From Zavarzinella formosa DSM 19928 (lineage in GTDB: Bacteria > Planctomycetota > Planctomycetia > Gemmatales > Gemmataceae): DNA of 64,000 nucleotides. Below, piece by piece: positions 1-8,443 of this stretch. The stretch lies in the NCBI RefSeq assembly GCF_000255705.1, contig NZ_JH636445.1, forward strand, positions 420,103 to 484,102. Reading direction: 5' to 3'. Both the position numbers and the translations under genes were made by a program. The notes under the pieces are model-generated. The model was not told where the DNA came from and did not search any database. It saw nothing but the letters and a program-made list of their open reading frames with translations. How positions within the stretch are numbered: position 1 is the stretch's first letter; every line of letters starts with the position of its first letter.

Positions 1-667
1 ACGCCGTTTTCCCGATACTGGGCCGGGCCGCGAGGATGATGAGTTCTGAATTCTGCAACCCGGCGGTGATCTGGTCCAAGTCAATGAAACCCGTCGCCAA
101 GCCGCTGATCGCGTTCGGATCTGTTCGCCCCATCCGAGCGTCGAGACGGGTGTAAGCTTCTTCGAGCGCTTCTTTTAACGTGGCCGTGCTGCTGGTGACG
201 CCCTTCTCGGCGATGTCCAGCACTTTGCGTTCGGCGGCCCCGAGGAGTTCGTCGGCGGGCATCACCTGGTCATAGGCGTCCCGGAGGATTTCGGTGCTGG
301 CGTGGATCAGGTTGCGGGTGATCGCCTTGTCGCGAACAATCCGGGCGTAATACTCGGCGTTGGCGGCCGTCGGGGCGGCGTCCCACAACTCGCCAAGGTA
401 TTGGTAACCGCCGACATCTTCTAGGTGTTTGACGAGCTTCAGCCGGTCGGCGAGGATGACGAGGTCAACCGGGTGACCTTCGTTGTAAATATCGATGATC
501 GACTGGAATATCTTCTGGTGGGCGTCGAAGTAGAAGTTGTCCGGCTTTAGATATTGCAGAACGTCATTGATGACGCTGTTTTCCCGGAGACAGGAGCCAA
601 TGACGCTCCGTTCGGCGTCGCGGCTTTGCGGGGGGAGTTTGTCGGGACCGGGACCATCCGCAGACAT
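1..667 (-). CDS. dnaB: Replicative DNA helicase DnaB (N-terminal part, cut by window edge)
   Basis: About 222 residues are visible. They comprise the DnaB N-terminal domain (start MSADGPGPDKLPPQSRDAE, then ERSVIGSCL and the helical region), the linker, and the start of the RecA-like domain, ending at the Walker A motif AARPSIGKT at the window edge. DnaB unwinds DNA at the replication fork. The ATG at 667 is preceded by AGGAAG at a normal distance. It is the last visible gene of the rplY-pth-rpsF-ssb-rplI-dnaB operon, the order seen in many bacteria. The C-terminal two thirds lie outside the window. Confidence 0.93.
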   Translation of the reverse strand, partial: MSADGPGPDKLPPQSRDAERSVIGSCLRENSVINDVLQYLKPDNFYFDAHQKIFQSIIDIYNEGHPVDLVILADRLKLVKHLEDVGGYQYLGELWDAAPTAANAEYYARIVRDKAITRNLIHASTEILRDAYDQVMPADELLGAAERKVLDIAEKGVTSSTATLKEALEEAYTRLDARMGRTDPNAISGLATGFIDLDQITAGLQNSELIILAARPSIGKTA

Positions 668-789
668 GGCTGACTTCCTGTCATTGAAATTCGGAGCCAT
701 TCACGGAACAACAAACAACAGGCGAACCCGCCAAACCCGACCGCCGAACTTCCTGTCGGCGATGATTTGACGGGTCATGCCCGTGTTGA

Positions 790-1338
790 CTACTTCTTCT
801 TGCCGGAGCCGGAAGGAATGATTGTCACTTCGATGGCCGCATGGATGTCGTAGCCCAAGCTCACTTGCACATCGGGGTAGATCCCGCAATGGCGAAGCGG
901 TTCGGGCAGAACCACCATTTCCGGTTCCACCAGCAAGTTCTTGCCGCGAAGAGCGCGGGTGATTTCTTGCGGCCCGACCGAACCGTACAAATCTCCGGCT
1001 TCGTTGGCGTTGGCTTCGATGGTGATGCTCTTGGTCCGCACGATCTGGTCGGCGACGGACTTCAAGTCGGCGATGCGGGATTCCCGCATCTGCGTGACGC
1101 GGACCTTGAACTTGTCAAGCCGCTTCATGTTGTGTTCGGACGGGATGATGGCATACCCGTTCGGGATCAGGAAGTTCCGGGCGTAACCGGCCTTCACTTC
1201 AACAATCTCCCCCTGCCTGCCGACGTGGAGCACGTCTTCCAGAAGAAGAATTTGGGAGCCGCCGTGGCTCCCCTTCTTCACTTGGTTCCGCTCCCGGACC
1301 TTCTTTTCGGGTTTCGAGAGTTCTTTCGTCTTCGCCAT
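790..1338 (-). CDS. rplI: 50S ribosomal protein bL9
   Basis: 182 residues. The L9 N-terminal domain is clear (ILLLEDVLHVGRQGEIVEVK, then GYARNFLIPNGYA), followed by the long helix and the C-terminal domain (GSVGPQEI, LRHCGIYPDVQVSLG). L9 binds 23S rRNA near the L1 stalk. bL9 is usually near 150 residues. Here a Lys-rich extension of about 25 residues precedes the core and the protein ends GSGKKK. ATG at 1338 is chosen over the GTG one codon upstream. It lies 21 bp after ssb, so the rpsR gene often found between them is absent. Confidence 0.95.
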   Translation of the reverse strand: MAKTKELSKPEKKVRERNQVKKGSHGGSQILLLEDVLHVGRQGEIVEVKAGYARNFLIPNGYAIIPSEHNMKRLDKFKVRVTQMRESRIADLKSVADQIVRTKSITIEANANEAGDLYGSVGPQEITRALRGKNLLVEPEMVVLPEPLRHCGIYPDVQVSLGYDIHAAIEVTIIPSGSGKKK

Positions 1339-1359
1339 CACATCACCAGTTGGGTAACA

Positions 1360-1866
1360 TCAAAACGGAATTTCTTCACCGGACGAACCGTCGTCCCCCG
1401 TGTCATTGCTAAAACCGGAACCGGACCGACTCGGGGCGGGAGCCGAACCACGGGCGGGACCGGAGGAAGTTGCCCGGCCGCCGCCACCGCCACCCGATTC
1501 GCCCATTCCATCCTCGCGGCGGTCGAGCAATTGCAACGACTCCACCACGATCTTATGCTTGCTTCGCTTGGCCCCGGAGGCTTTGTCGTCCCATTGATCC
1601 AAGTGCAGGCGGCCTTCAATACAAATCTGAGCACCCTTCCGGCAGCGCTCCTCAATCTGATTGGCCAGTGTCCCGTAATCGCCCCGGTTAAACGCTTCAC
1701 AATCAATGAACATCGGTTCGTCTTCCCATTGGTTCGTCTGGGAATTTTTGCGACGGTTGGTGACCGCGAAACCGAATTTGGCGACTTTGCCGCCATTGCC
1801 GAAGGCCCGGACCTCCGGGTCTCGGGTTAGTCGGCCGATCAGGATGACTTTGTTCAGGTTGGCCAT
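1360..1866 (-). CDS. ssb: Single-stranded DNA-binding protein SSB
   Basis: 168 residues. The OB fold starts MANLNKVILIGRLTRDPEVR and continues with the SSB signature FIDCEAFNRGDYG and CIEGRLHLDQWDD. A Gly/Ser-rich flexible linker follows, and the protein ends in the acidic tip DDGSSGEEIPF, which in this family recruits replication and repair partners. ATG at 1866 is preceded by GAGGAT; an in-frame TTG nine bases upstream is less likely. SSB coats single-stranded DNA at the fork, matching its place in an operon with dnaB. Confidence 0.96.
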   Translation of the reverse strand: MANLNKVILIGRLTRDPEVRAFGNGGKVAKFGFAVTNRRKNSQTNQWEDEPMFIDCEAFNRGDYGTLANQIEERCRKGAQICIEGRLHLDQWDDKASGAKRSKHKIVVESLQLLDRREDGMGESGGGGGGRATSSGPARGSAPAPSRSGSGFSNDTGDDGSSGEEIPF

Positions 1867-2003
1867 GGGAAACAATCCTCGGGGTTGGTGACTGTCTCAC
1901 TCTGGACGAATCACCGGGTTTTGATTGGGCAAGTTTCTTGCTTCCCTTGATCTTGATCCCCCAAGAACCATTCCGCAATCTCAGTGGCCGAAAAACGTCG
2001 CAA

Positions 2004-2459
2004 TTAGTCTTTGACCATTTCGGGTTCCGCGTTGCGACGCGGACGACGGTGACGATCGCCCATGTCGTCGCCTTCGCCCATCGGATTGTCCGAGGCGTCT
2101 TCGACCAGCAATTGCAGGCCGAACTTCGTTTCGTCCTTGGCGACGGCCAGCAATTCTTCGTTCCACTTCGGATCAACCACCGTCACCATGTGGCGGAGGA
2201 CGATTTCGCTGAGGCGGAAGTCGAGTTCGATCTTGGTGACTTTGAGGGAGTCAACCTTGAAGAACACCAAGTAATACAGACCCTTCTTGTGCCCGTCGAT
2301 CGGGTAGGCGAGCTTGCGGTCGTCCCATTTGCGGCTGACGATGATCTCGGAACCGTACTTTTCGAGCGTGGCGTGGATCTGGGCCTTGGCGGCCTCCACG
2401 TCCGTGGTCACCTTGGTGGGGTCCAACAGGATCAGACACTCGTAGCTATTCACTGGCAT
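2004..2459 (-). CDS. rpsF: 30S ribosomal protein bS6
   Basis: 151 residues. It starts MPVNSYECLILLDPTKV, the usual S6 opening strand, followed by YGSEIIVSRKWDDRKLAYPI and GLYYLVFF. The core is the ferredoxin-like S6 fold that binds 16S rRNA together with S18. The C-terminal 30 residues or so (GEGDDMGDRHRRPRRNAEPEMVKD) are a charged extension beyond the usual length. Same strand and operon as ssb; about 137 bp separates the two coding regions. Confidence 0.94.
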   Translation of the reverse strand: MPVNSYECLILLDPTKVTTDVEAAKAQIHATLEKYGSEIIVSRKWDDRKLAYPIDGHKKGLYYLVFFKVDSLKVTKIELDFRLSEIVLRHMVTVVDPKWNEELLAVAKDETKFGLQLLVEDASDNPMGEGDDMGDRHRRPRRNAEPEMVKD

Positions 2460-2481
2460 GATGGTTCCGCCGTACTCGTTC

Positions 2482-3144
2482 TCAGGGTTTCTCTGTCTTG
2501 ATCTCTTCGGTCGTCGGACTTTTTTTGATCGCTTGCTCGTCGGCCGTCTTTTTCTCGGGCTTCGGTTTCGGCGGTCGTTGTTCGCCGCCGTTGGTCTCGT
2601 TCATCGAGGCGTCCGCACCGCGATTGATCCAAGTCAATATTGCCCGGGCGGCCTTCGCCATCGCTTCGTCCAACACCGATCGTTCGGAGGCTTTGAATCG
2701 CCCCAGCACATAATCGGCCGCATCCTGATGTTCGCCCGGCGACCCGATTCCGATTCGCAACCGGAGATAATCCGGCGTGCCGAGGCTTTCCTGAATGTTC
2801 CGCAGGCCGTTTTGCCCGCCATGCGAACCGGTGGCCCGGAGTCGCAATTTGCCGGAGGGCAAGGCCAAGTCGTCACAAACTACCAACAAATCGGCGGGGG
2901 TGATCTTGTAAAAATCGACCGCCTGCCGAACCGCCCGGCCGCTCAGATTCATGAACGTTTCGGGTTTGATTAACAGGACGGGCTCGTTGTTTTCCTTGGT
3001 TTCGGCCACTTGGGACTGAAACCGCGATTTCCACGAACCAACCATCGGAGCCGAGGCGAGATAATCGACCACCTCGTAACCGATGTTGTGGCGGGTTCCG
3101 GCATACTTCAAACCGGGGTTTCCGAGACCGATCACCAGTTTCAT
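2482..3144 (-). CDS. pth: Peptidyl-tRNA hydrolase
   Basis: 220 residues. Pth hydrolyses peptidyl-tRNA released by stalled ribosomes. Family motifs are intact: GLGNPGLKYAGTRHNIGY with the catalytic His, FMNLSGRAV, VVCDDLALPSGKLRLR with the catalytic Asp, and GSHGGQNGLRNI. The core ends near residue 185. A Lys/Glu/Pro-rich tail of about 35 residues, not part of the usual enzyme, follows. It sits between rplY and rpsF in the ribosomal operon, a common position. Confidence 0.95.
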   Translation of the reverse strand: MKLVIGLGNPGLKYAGTRHNIGYEVVDYLASAPMVGSWKSRFQSQVAETKENNEPVLLIKPETFMNLSGRAVRQAVDFYKITPADLLVVCDDLALPSGKLRLRATGSHGGQNGLRNIQESLGTPDYLRLRIGIGSPGEHQDAADYVLGRFKASERSVLDEAMAKAARAILTWINRGADASMNETNGGEQRPPKPKPEKKTADEQAIKKSPTTEEIKTEKP

Positions 3145-3182
3145 GACCTCGCCCCCGGCTCATCCCGCCGACAACCAAGAGG

Positions 3183-3815
3183 TTACTCCTCGTCGGTCGC
3201 CTTTTCTTTCTTCTTCGTGATGACTTCCGGCTCGTTGGCCCCTTCGGCTCCGGCGACCACTTCAAGGGCCTGGGCCGTCTTCACCTGCACCACCACGGCG
3301 TCGGCGTCTTCCAAGACAGTCACCCCGGCCGGAAGGTCGAGTTCCTTGACGTGAATCACTTGGCCGATCACCAAGGCGTCGATCTTCACGCGGATCGATT
3401 CCGGGATGGCCATGGCCGGACATTCGATGTGGATCTTGTGCAACGGCTGGTCAAGAACGCCGCCGGAGATCACGCCGGGGGCAATACCCTTGAGTTCGAT
3501 GTCCACGGTCGTCCGAACGCGTTCGTCGGCCGAGACGCGGCGGAAGTCAACGTGCAACACGGTCGAACCGAGGTAGTCGTGCTGGATTTCTTGAATCAGC
3601 ACGGTTTCATTTTTGCCGCCGACTTCCACAGACAGCGTGCGGGCATGCTGTCGGAGGATGGAAGTCAGGTCGTCCTTGGAGACGGAGATGTTGGCCGGAG
3701 TTTCCTTGTGGCCATACACGACCGCCGGAATGCGGCCATTTTTGCGGAGGCGGGCCGAATCACGGCCGCCAAGCCCGTTGCGAACTTCCGACTTCAGGAC
3801 CAGTGCTTCAGCCAT
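3183..3815 (-). CDS. rplY: 50S ribosomal protein bL25 (CTC type)
   Basis: 210 residues, the long CTC-type L25. The N-terminal 5S rRNA-binding domain shows LVLKSEVRNGLGGRDSARLR and GRIPAVVYGH. The C-terminal TL5-like beta domain follows (VDIELKGIAPGVISGGVLDQ, IHIECPAMAIPESI). The end is acidic and charged. It is the first gene of the minus-strand operon and a promoter-like sequence lies just upstream (3848-3876). Confidence 0.93.
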   Translation of the reverse strand: MAEALVLKSEVRNGLGGRDSARLRKNGRIPAVVYGHKETPANISVSKDDLTSILRQHARTLSVEVGGKNETVLIQEIQHDYLGSTVLHVDFRRVSADERVRTTVDIELKGIAPGVISGGVLDQPLHKIHIECPAMAIPESIRVKIDALVIGQVIHVKELDLPAGVTVLEDADAVVVQVKTAQALEVVAGAEGANEPEVITKKKEKATDEE

Positions 3816-3847
3816 CGCCCATTTTCCCGCGGGAAACCCGCCAATTC

Positions 3848-3876
3848 ATCATCGGACGGCATGACGAAGGCGTCAA
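3848..3876 (-). promoter_or_regulatory. Candidate sigma-70-type promoter of the rplY operon
   Basis: On the minus strand TTGACG (3876-3871) and GATGAT (3853-3848) are separated by exactly 17 bp, giving a predicted start about 25 bp before the rplY ATG. The -35 box is near consensus and the -10 box is partial. No experimental support. Confidence 0.38.
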
Positions 3877-3951
3877 CCGTCGGATCGCGTTTAAGATCGA
3901 ACAGTGATTATGGGAACCCGTCCGAAAATGAACAGGGGGAGATGTGAAAAA

Positions 3952-4776
3952 TCACGCATCCGTGTTGGGAGATTGCGAGCCCATTGGCCGAATCACCCCG
4001 CGTTTGCTGGCTTTGGCAAACACCAACAGTTCATTGATTAGCGGGTGGTCTGGAAAACGGGCGGCCAATTGCTCAAAAGAGACTTTTAAGATGTTCCCGC
4101 TTCGGTAAATGATCTTGTACGCTTCCCGGACGATGGAAATATCCCCGGCCGAATATCCGGCCCGCCGCAATCCCAACACATTGACGCCGGCGACTTCCTC
4201 GCGGGTTTCCAACGTCATGAAGGGCAACAAATCCTGAACGATGGCGATGCAACCCGTCGTGATGGCCAGTCGGCCGATTCGGGCGTGCTGATGAACCCCC
4301 GCGTTCCCGGATACAAACGCCCGGTCCTGAACGACGACGTGGCCCCCCAGCAAAGCCCCGTTGGCGAGAATCACGTTGTTGCCGACTTGGGCATCATGGC
4401 CGAAGTGAGAGTTGACCATGAAATAGCCATCATTTCCGATCCGTGTCACGCCCCAACCGGGAAGATGCGAACCGCGATGGACGGTCACCTGTTCTTTGAA
4501 GACGTTCCGGTCGCCGATTTCCACGCTCGCCGGCTGGCCGGCATAGGAAAGATGCTGTGGTTCGGCGCCAAAAACGCATCCGGTTCCGATTCGGTTTTTC
4601 TCGCCGATTTTCAACGGGCCGATGAGGTGAACGTGCGGGGCGACGGTTGTTCCCGTTCCAATGCGAACATCACCTTCGAGCACCGTAAACGGGCCGATCT
4701 CCACGCCCTCGCCGATGGTGGCTTCCGGCGGGATAATCGCCGTCGGGTGTATCCGGGCCGTTGGATGAACGGGCAT
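3952..4776 (-). CDS. lpxA: Acyl-ACP--UDP-N-acetylglucosamine O-acyltransferase LpxA
   Basis: 274 residues from the ATG at 4776, which is preceded by AAGG; the open frame continues upstream but that part is not conserved-looking. LpxA performs the first step of lipid A synthesis. Left-handed beta-helix hexapeptide repeats begin at HPTARIHPTAIIPPEATIG. The catalytic His lies in HFGHDAQVGNNVILANGALL, and the C-terminal helical domain shows IVREAYKIIYRSG and ends near RGVIRP. Domain order and length match the family. This supports a lipid A pathway, consistent with a Gram-negative-type planctomycete envelope. Confidence 0.88.
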   Translation of the reverse strand: MPVHPTARIHPTAIIPPEATIGEGVEIGPFTVLEGDVRIGTGTTVAPHVHLIGPLKIGEKNRIGTGCVFGAEPQHLSYAGQPASVEIGDRNVFKEQVTVHRGSHLPGWGVTRIGNDGYFMVNSHFGHDAQVGNNVILANGALLGGHVVVQDRAFVSGNAGVHQHARIGRLAITTGCIAIVQDLLPFMTLETREEVAGVNVLGLRRAGYSAGDISIVREAYKIIYRSGNILKVSFEQLAARFPDHPLINELLVFAKASKRGVIRPMGSQSPNTDA

Positions 4777-4894
4777 CGCTGACCTTCCTTGGTGTGGCCC
4801 GCTGTGTGGACGGACCGAATCCCAATCAAATTCCCGCAGGGTGTCATAGGCAACCATCCGGTGTTTGCCAATCCCGCAGGACCGTCCCGACGTG

Positions 4895-4900
4895 TATACT
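4895..4900 (+). promoter_or_regulatory. Candidate -10 box before the zinc-finger-like gene
   Basis: TATACT lies 30 bp before the ATG at 4931, preceded directly by TG. No good -35 hexamer is present at 16-18 bp; a TTGCCA at 4865 is too far away. Confidence 0.3.
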
Positions 4901-4930
4901 AATCGGCATTCGCCAAGCGGGGATGGAACG

Positions 4931-5341
4931 ATGGCCGAGAATTTCAGCCGGGAACAGTTGTTCGCCTATTTGGACGACGATCTGGATGACGCCCTGACGG
5001 CGGCGATCGAGAAGTGTCTTCGGGAATCGGCCGAGTTCAGGCATCGGCTTGACAAACTCCGCGAAGACCGTGATCGTGGCGAGCATTCGATTGGAGCCGT
5101 GTGGCGAAGAGAGCGGCTAAGTTGTCTCACTCGCGAACAGTTGACCGGTCATTTGCACGGGATTTTGGAACCCTCGCTGTCGGCCTACGCGGACTTCCAT
5201 CTCAAAACGGTGGCGTGCCCCGTGTGCATGGCCAATCGTGAGGATTTGCGGGAAAAACAAGCCGAAGCAGGCGCGGGTTCCAAACGACGGCGCCGGTATT
5301 TTGAGACCAGCGCCGGTTTGTTGAATGATCCGAAGAAATGA
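4931..5341 (+). CDS. Small zinc-finger-like protein, possible anti-sigma-type adaptor
   Basis: 136 residues, ATG at 4931 with GGGATGG in RBS position. Two similar halves are visible. Each begins with a helix of the type SREQLFAYLDDDLDD or TREQLTGHLHGILEP, as in anti-sigma-factor zinc-finger (zf-HC2-like) proteins. The second half contains FHLKTVACPVC, a His-x5-Cys-x2-Cys cluster that could bind metal. A basic stretch SKRRRRYF lies near the end. There is no membrane segment. It converges on the kinase gene, whose stop is 10 bp away. Function unknown; the anti-sigma analogy is an inference from fold-like features. Confidence 0.7.
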   Translation: MAENFSREQLFAYLDDDLDDALTAAIEKCLRESAEFRHRLDKLREDRDRGEHSIGAVWRRERLSCLTREQLTGHLHGILEPSLSAYADFHLKTVACPVCMANREDLREKQAEAGAGSKRRRRYFETSAGLLNDPKK

Positions 5342-5351
5342 CCGGCGGCGA

Positions 5352-6959
5352 TCACAGCCCGCGGACGATGAAGAAAATCAACAGGCACAAGCCGAAGATG
5401 AGCACCGATTCGAGGATGATCCGGAGAACCGGGTTGCTGATCGGGTTCAACCCGCGAGTTTCCGGTCGCCGGTAACCTTGGTCTCGCGAGTCGTGACGAT
5501 GATCTTGACGTGACTCTCGATTGGGCGTTCGTTCGGTCGTTGACTGTCCCATCCGGGCCGTTTCATTCACCGGCGAAGTCGGATTCGGAATCGGCGGGAT
5601 CGCGGCGGAACCCAATGGCGATGACGCCGGGGGCGAGTCAAAGTACGGCGGCGGCATTTTCGAGGACGAACCACCTGGCCGGTTCAAGAGGCCGGAACTT
5701 CCGCGACCACTGCTTTGCGGAGGCGGCACGGGGGATCGCCCCGATCCGGCGGCCGGCGCGGCCATCCGGCCGGATCGCTGAAGGATCTCGGCCCGAAGAA
5801 TCGCCGAATCTTGACGAAAAGACCCGGACATATTCCCGGATGTTCCGCCCATTCCCGGCAATCCCATCGCTTCCCGCGCGGCCGGACTCAGCACCGGCAT
5901 TTCATCATCCGGCGGCAGGGCCATCGGACCCTGAACGAACGGCAGCAGAGCCTCGTAGACCTCGGCCGGCGTCTGGAACCGGTTTTCCAAGCTCTTTTCC
6001 ATCAATCCTTCAAGGACGGCCGCGAGTTCCGCAGGGACGTCCGGCCGGATTTGCCGGATGGGTGTCGGTTTCTTGGTTTGGTGGGCGATCAGTTTTTGCG
6101 AAATAGTCCCTTCGGGGAAAGGGGGATGGCCTGCCAGCAAGAAGTAAAAGGTGGCGCCGAGACTGTAAAGATCCGCCCGCACATCGACGTCGTGGCTGTT
6201 CACTGTTTGTTCCGGGGCGACGTAATCGGCCGTGCCCAGAACGCTCTTTTCGTCGTATTTCTTCGTCAACATGTCGTCGTCGCTGTTGTAAAAGCGAGCC
6301 AGCCCCATGTCGAGGATCTTTGAAATGCCGAAGCGGTCAACGAGGATATTTCCCGGTTTGATGTCGCGATGGATAACGCCGACCCGGTAGGCATGATCCA
6401 AGCCTTGGACGGATTGCCAGATGTAATGGGCGGCCCGGTCGGCGGCCATCGGCCCCTTCTTTTTGACCATCTCCAGCAGGCTGGACCCGTCCACATATTC
6501 CATCACCAAGAAGTGCAGATTGCCGTCTTGGTCGATGTCATGGGTTCGCACGATGTTCGGATGATCCAGAGCGGCGGCCGCGCGGGCCTCCCGGTAAAAC
6601 CGGCCAAGGGCGGCCGGTTCCTCGGCCTTCGCCGGAGGCAGCACTTTGATGGCCACCCGTCGGCGCATGTACATGTGTTCGCAGAGGAAAACTTGGCCCA
6701 TTCCACCGAAACCAATACGCTCCAACAGCTTGTATTTGCCAATCGTGAAGCCACGCCATTTCCCAAGCATGAATTGCTCGGCTTGGAAATACGTCAGCAA
6801 CCCGTCTCGGACCATCGCCCCGGCCAGTTTGCGCACGTCGTTAGTCGGCCCCCCGGAGGAGCGATACCGTTCGAGGTAAGCATCCAACCGCGGTTCATCG
6901 ACCATCCCGCTTTTGCGGATCAGTTTCAACAGTTCATCGACGGAAGCGGGAGCTGGCAT
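5352..6959 (-). CDS. Membrane-anchored Ser/Thr protein kinase (Hanks type)
   Basis: 535 residues. A helical N-terminal region (1-70) with KLAGAMVRDGLLTYFQAEQF is typical of planctomycete kinases. The kinase domain covers about 75-345, with glycine loop GFGGMGQV (83-90), Lys105 in VAIKVL, HRDIKPGNIL (197-206), DMGLAR in place of DFG, and the APE element YVAPEQ. A Pro/Ser-rich linker of about 150 residues follows. A single transmembrane helix (VLRIILESVLIFGLCLLIFF) ends only a few residues from the C-terminus, so there is no extracellular sensor domain. Substrates cannot be told from sequence. Confidence 0.92.
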   Translation of the reverse strand: MPAPASVDELLKLIRKSGMVDEPRLDAYLERYRSSGGPTNDVRKLAGAMVRDGLLTYFQAEQFMLGKWRGFTIGKYKLLERIGFGGMGQVFLCEHMYMRRRVAIKVLPPAKAEEPAALGRFYREARAAAALDHPNIVRTHDIDQDGNLHFLVMEYVDGSSLLEMVKKKGPMAADRAAHYIWQSVQGLDHAYRVGVIHRDIKPGNILVDRFGISKILDMGLARFYNSDDDMLTKKYDEKSVLGTADYVAPEQTVNSHDVDVRADLYSLGATFYFLLAGHPPFPEGTISQKLIAHQTKKPTPIRQIRPDVPAELAAVLEGLMEKSLENRFQTPAEVYEALLPFVQGPMALPPDDEMPVLSPAAREAMGLPGMGGTSGNMSGSFRQDSAILRAEILQRSGRMAAPAAGSGRSPVPPPQSSGRGSSGLLNRPGGSSSKMPPPYFDSPPASSPLGSAAIPPIPNPTSPVNETARMGQSTTERTPNRESRQDHRHDSRDQGYRRPETRGLNPISNPVLRIILESVLIFGLCLLIFFIVRGL

Positions 6960-7376
6960 TGTCGTTGTCCAAAGAGAGCAGCCTCCACCGGGAGTGCGCT
7001 GATGGTCCGCACGGGTGGGAATTCGCTGTGCAAGGTTAATATAATTCAGCCTGAAAAGAAAGGGGAAGGAAAACGCCTAAACTCAGCAAGTTTGTCAATC
7101 TCCCCGTAATCCGACAAGTCACTGTCTTGCCTCGAAAATCGCCCATTCTGGCTGCTTTTTCATCTGCCCTCTTTCGGCACAATTCTTTCAATCCATTCAA
7201 TCGTTAAAGTAGTTTGCACAACATACATTACTAATTTGGTGGTTATTTAAAATTCACTTTGACGATGAATTTAGATTTTTCGCCTTGTCTTTCTCATGAA
7301 TAAAGGTTATTATTCCGATGACATTGCTGAAACAAGAACTCGTCTCTCCGCACAACAAGGTAATTTGGGGTATCAA
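6960..7376. other. AT-rich intergenic region between divergent genes
   Basis: About 417 bp between the start of the kinase (minus) and the start of the DUF1559 gene (plus). It is visibly richer in A+T than its surroundings, especially 7100-7300, and probably holds promoters for both genes. I could not fix a convincing -35/-10 pair. No RNA gene or coding region was recognised. Confidence 0.5.
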
Positions 7377-8354
7377 ATGCTTCGGTTGAAAGACTTGCGA
7401 AAGAAGAATCGTCGTGGGTTCACGCTGATCGAGCTTCTGGTGGTGATTGCGATCATCGCCATCCTGATCGGCCTGCTGCTTCCGGCTGTCCAGAAGATCC
7501 GCGAAGCCGCCAACCGGATGAAGTGTTCCAACAACCTCAAGCAACTTGGCTTGGCTCTTCACAATCACGAATCGTCCTATGGATATCTGCCCAGCAGCAT
7601 CCGGCCGAATGGTAGCACCACCGCTCCTCGCGTCAGTTGGGTGATCCCGACGCTGGCCTACATCGAACAGGATAACTTGCGAAAGAACTACGATCTCACC
7701 ACCACTTGGGGATCGTCCACCAATTTGCCGATCACATCCCAAGTCCTCAAGGGGTTCCAGTGCCCTTCCGGACTGAATCCATCACGATTGGACGGCGATC
7801 CGCAAACCAGTACTTGGAACATCGTCGCCATCACCGATTACGCGGCCTCGACACAAGTGGCCGCGCTGGCCACCTTGGTCAACGCCACGGGTCAGCCGCA
7901 ATACGGTATTCTTCAGAAGAACGTGACGGGGAACTACTTCAGCGGGGTGACGGACGGTCTGTCGAACACGATCATGATTACCGAATCGGCCGGTCGCCCG
8001 CAGATATACCGGGTGGGCAAGCCGTTCAGCACGGCCCCGACGAACAAGGTGAACGGTGGCGGTTGGGCTCGTCCGGCTTCGGACCTCGATTACTACGGCT
8101 CCTCGGCCGACGGAACGACCATCAACGGGCCATGTGCGGTCAATTGCACCAACGGATTTGACTACCAAGGCTACCCGGAAACCGCCGTGGGTTTCGGCAC
8201 GGAAGGCTCCAGCGCTCCTTACTCCTTCCACACGGGAGGCGTGAATACCCTCTTGGGTGACGGTTCCGTCCGGTTTGTCAAATCGACCGTGACCTCCGCT
8301 GTTTTCGCGGCCATGGTCACCCGAGCCAACGGCGAAACGGTTACCGATCAATAA
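7377..8354 (+). CDS. DUF1559 domain protein with type II/IV prepilin-like N-terminus
   Basis: 325 residues from the ATG at 7377; the frame is open 27 codons upstream, but starting here leaves a normal short basic leader. The prepilin cleavage site and hydrophobic helix read [20 protein letters not shown], with cleavage expected after Gly and the conserved Glu at +5. The family continuation [20 protein letters not shown] follows. The C-terminal DUF1559 signature [17 protein letters not shown] is present. Such proteins are hugely expanded in planctomycetes and are thought to be exported pseudopilin-like proteins; their role is not established. Confidence 0.9.
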   Translation: MLRLKDLRKKNRRGFTLIELLVVIAIIAILIGLLLPAVQKIREAANRMKCSNNLKQLGLALHNHESSYGYLPSSIRPNGSTTAPRVSWVIPTLAYIEQDNLRKNYDLTTTWGSSTNLPITSQVLKGFQCPSGLNPSRLDGDPQTSTWNIVAITDYAASTQVAALATLVNATGQPQYGILQKNVTGNYFSGVTDGLSNTIMITESAGRPQIYRVGKPFSTAPTNKVNGGGWARPASDLDYYGSSADGTTINGPCAVNCTNGFDYQGYPETAVGFGTEGSSAPYSFHTGGVNTLLGDGSVRFVKSTVTSAVFAAMVTRANGETVTDQ

Positions 8355-8364
8355 TCCCGTTTAG

Positions 8365-8393
8365 TTGCCGACCTTCCAAAGCTCTGGTAGATT
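8365..8393 (+). promoter_or_regulatory. Candidate promoter of the large membrane protein gene
   Basis: TTGCCG (8365-8370) and TAGATT (8388-8393) are separated by 17 bp, about 50 bp before the ATG at 8444. Both boxes are partial matches to the sigma-70 consensus. Confidence 0.33.
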
Positions 8394-8443
8394 CGCTCCG
8401 TACCCTTCCACCAGGGTCCGCTGCGAATCACCAGAGTTTTTGT

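Noticed and set aside
841..1830. A 329-codon open frame on the plus strand
   Set aside because: It spans the reverse complement of both rplI and ssb, which are certain genes.
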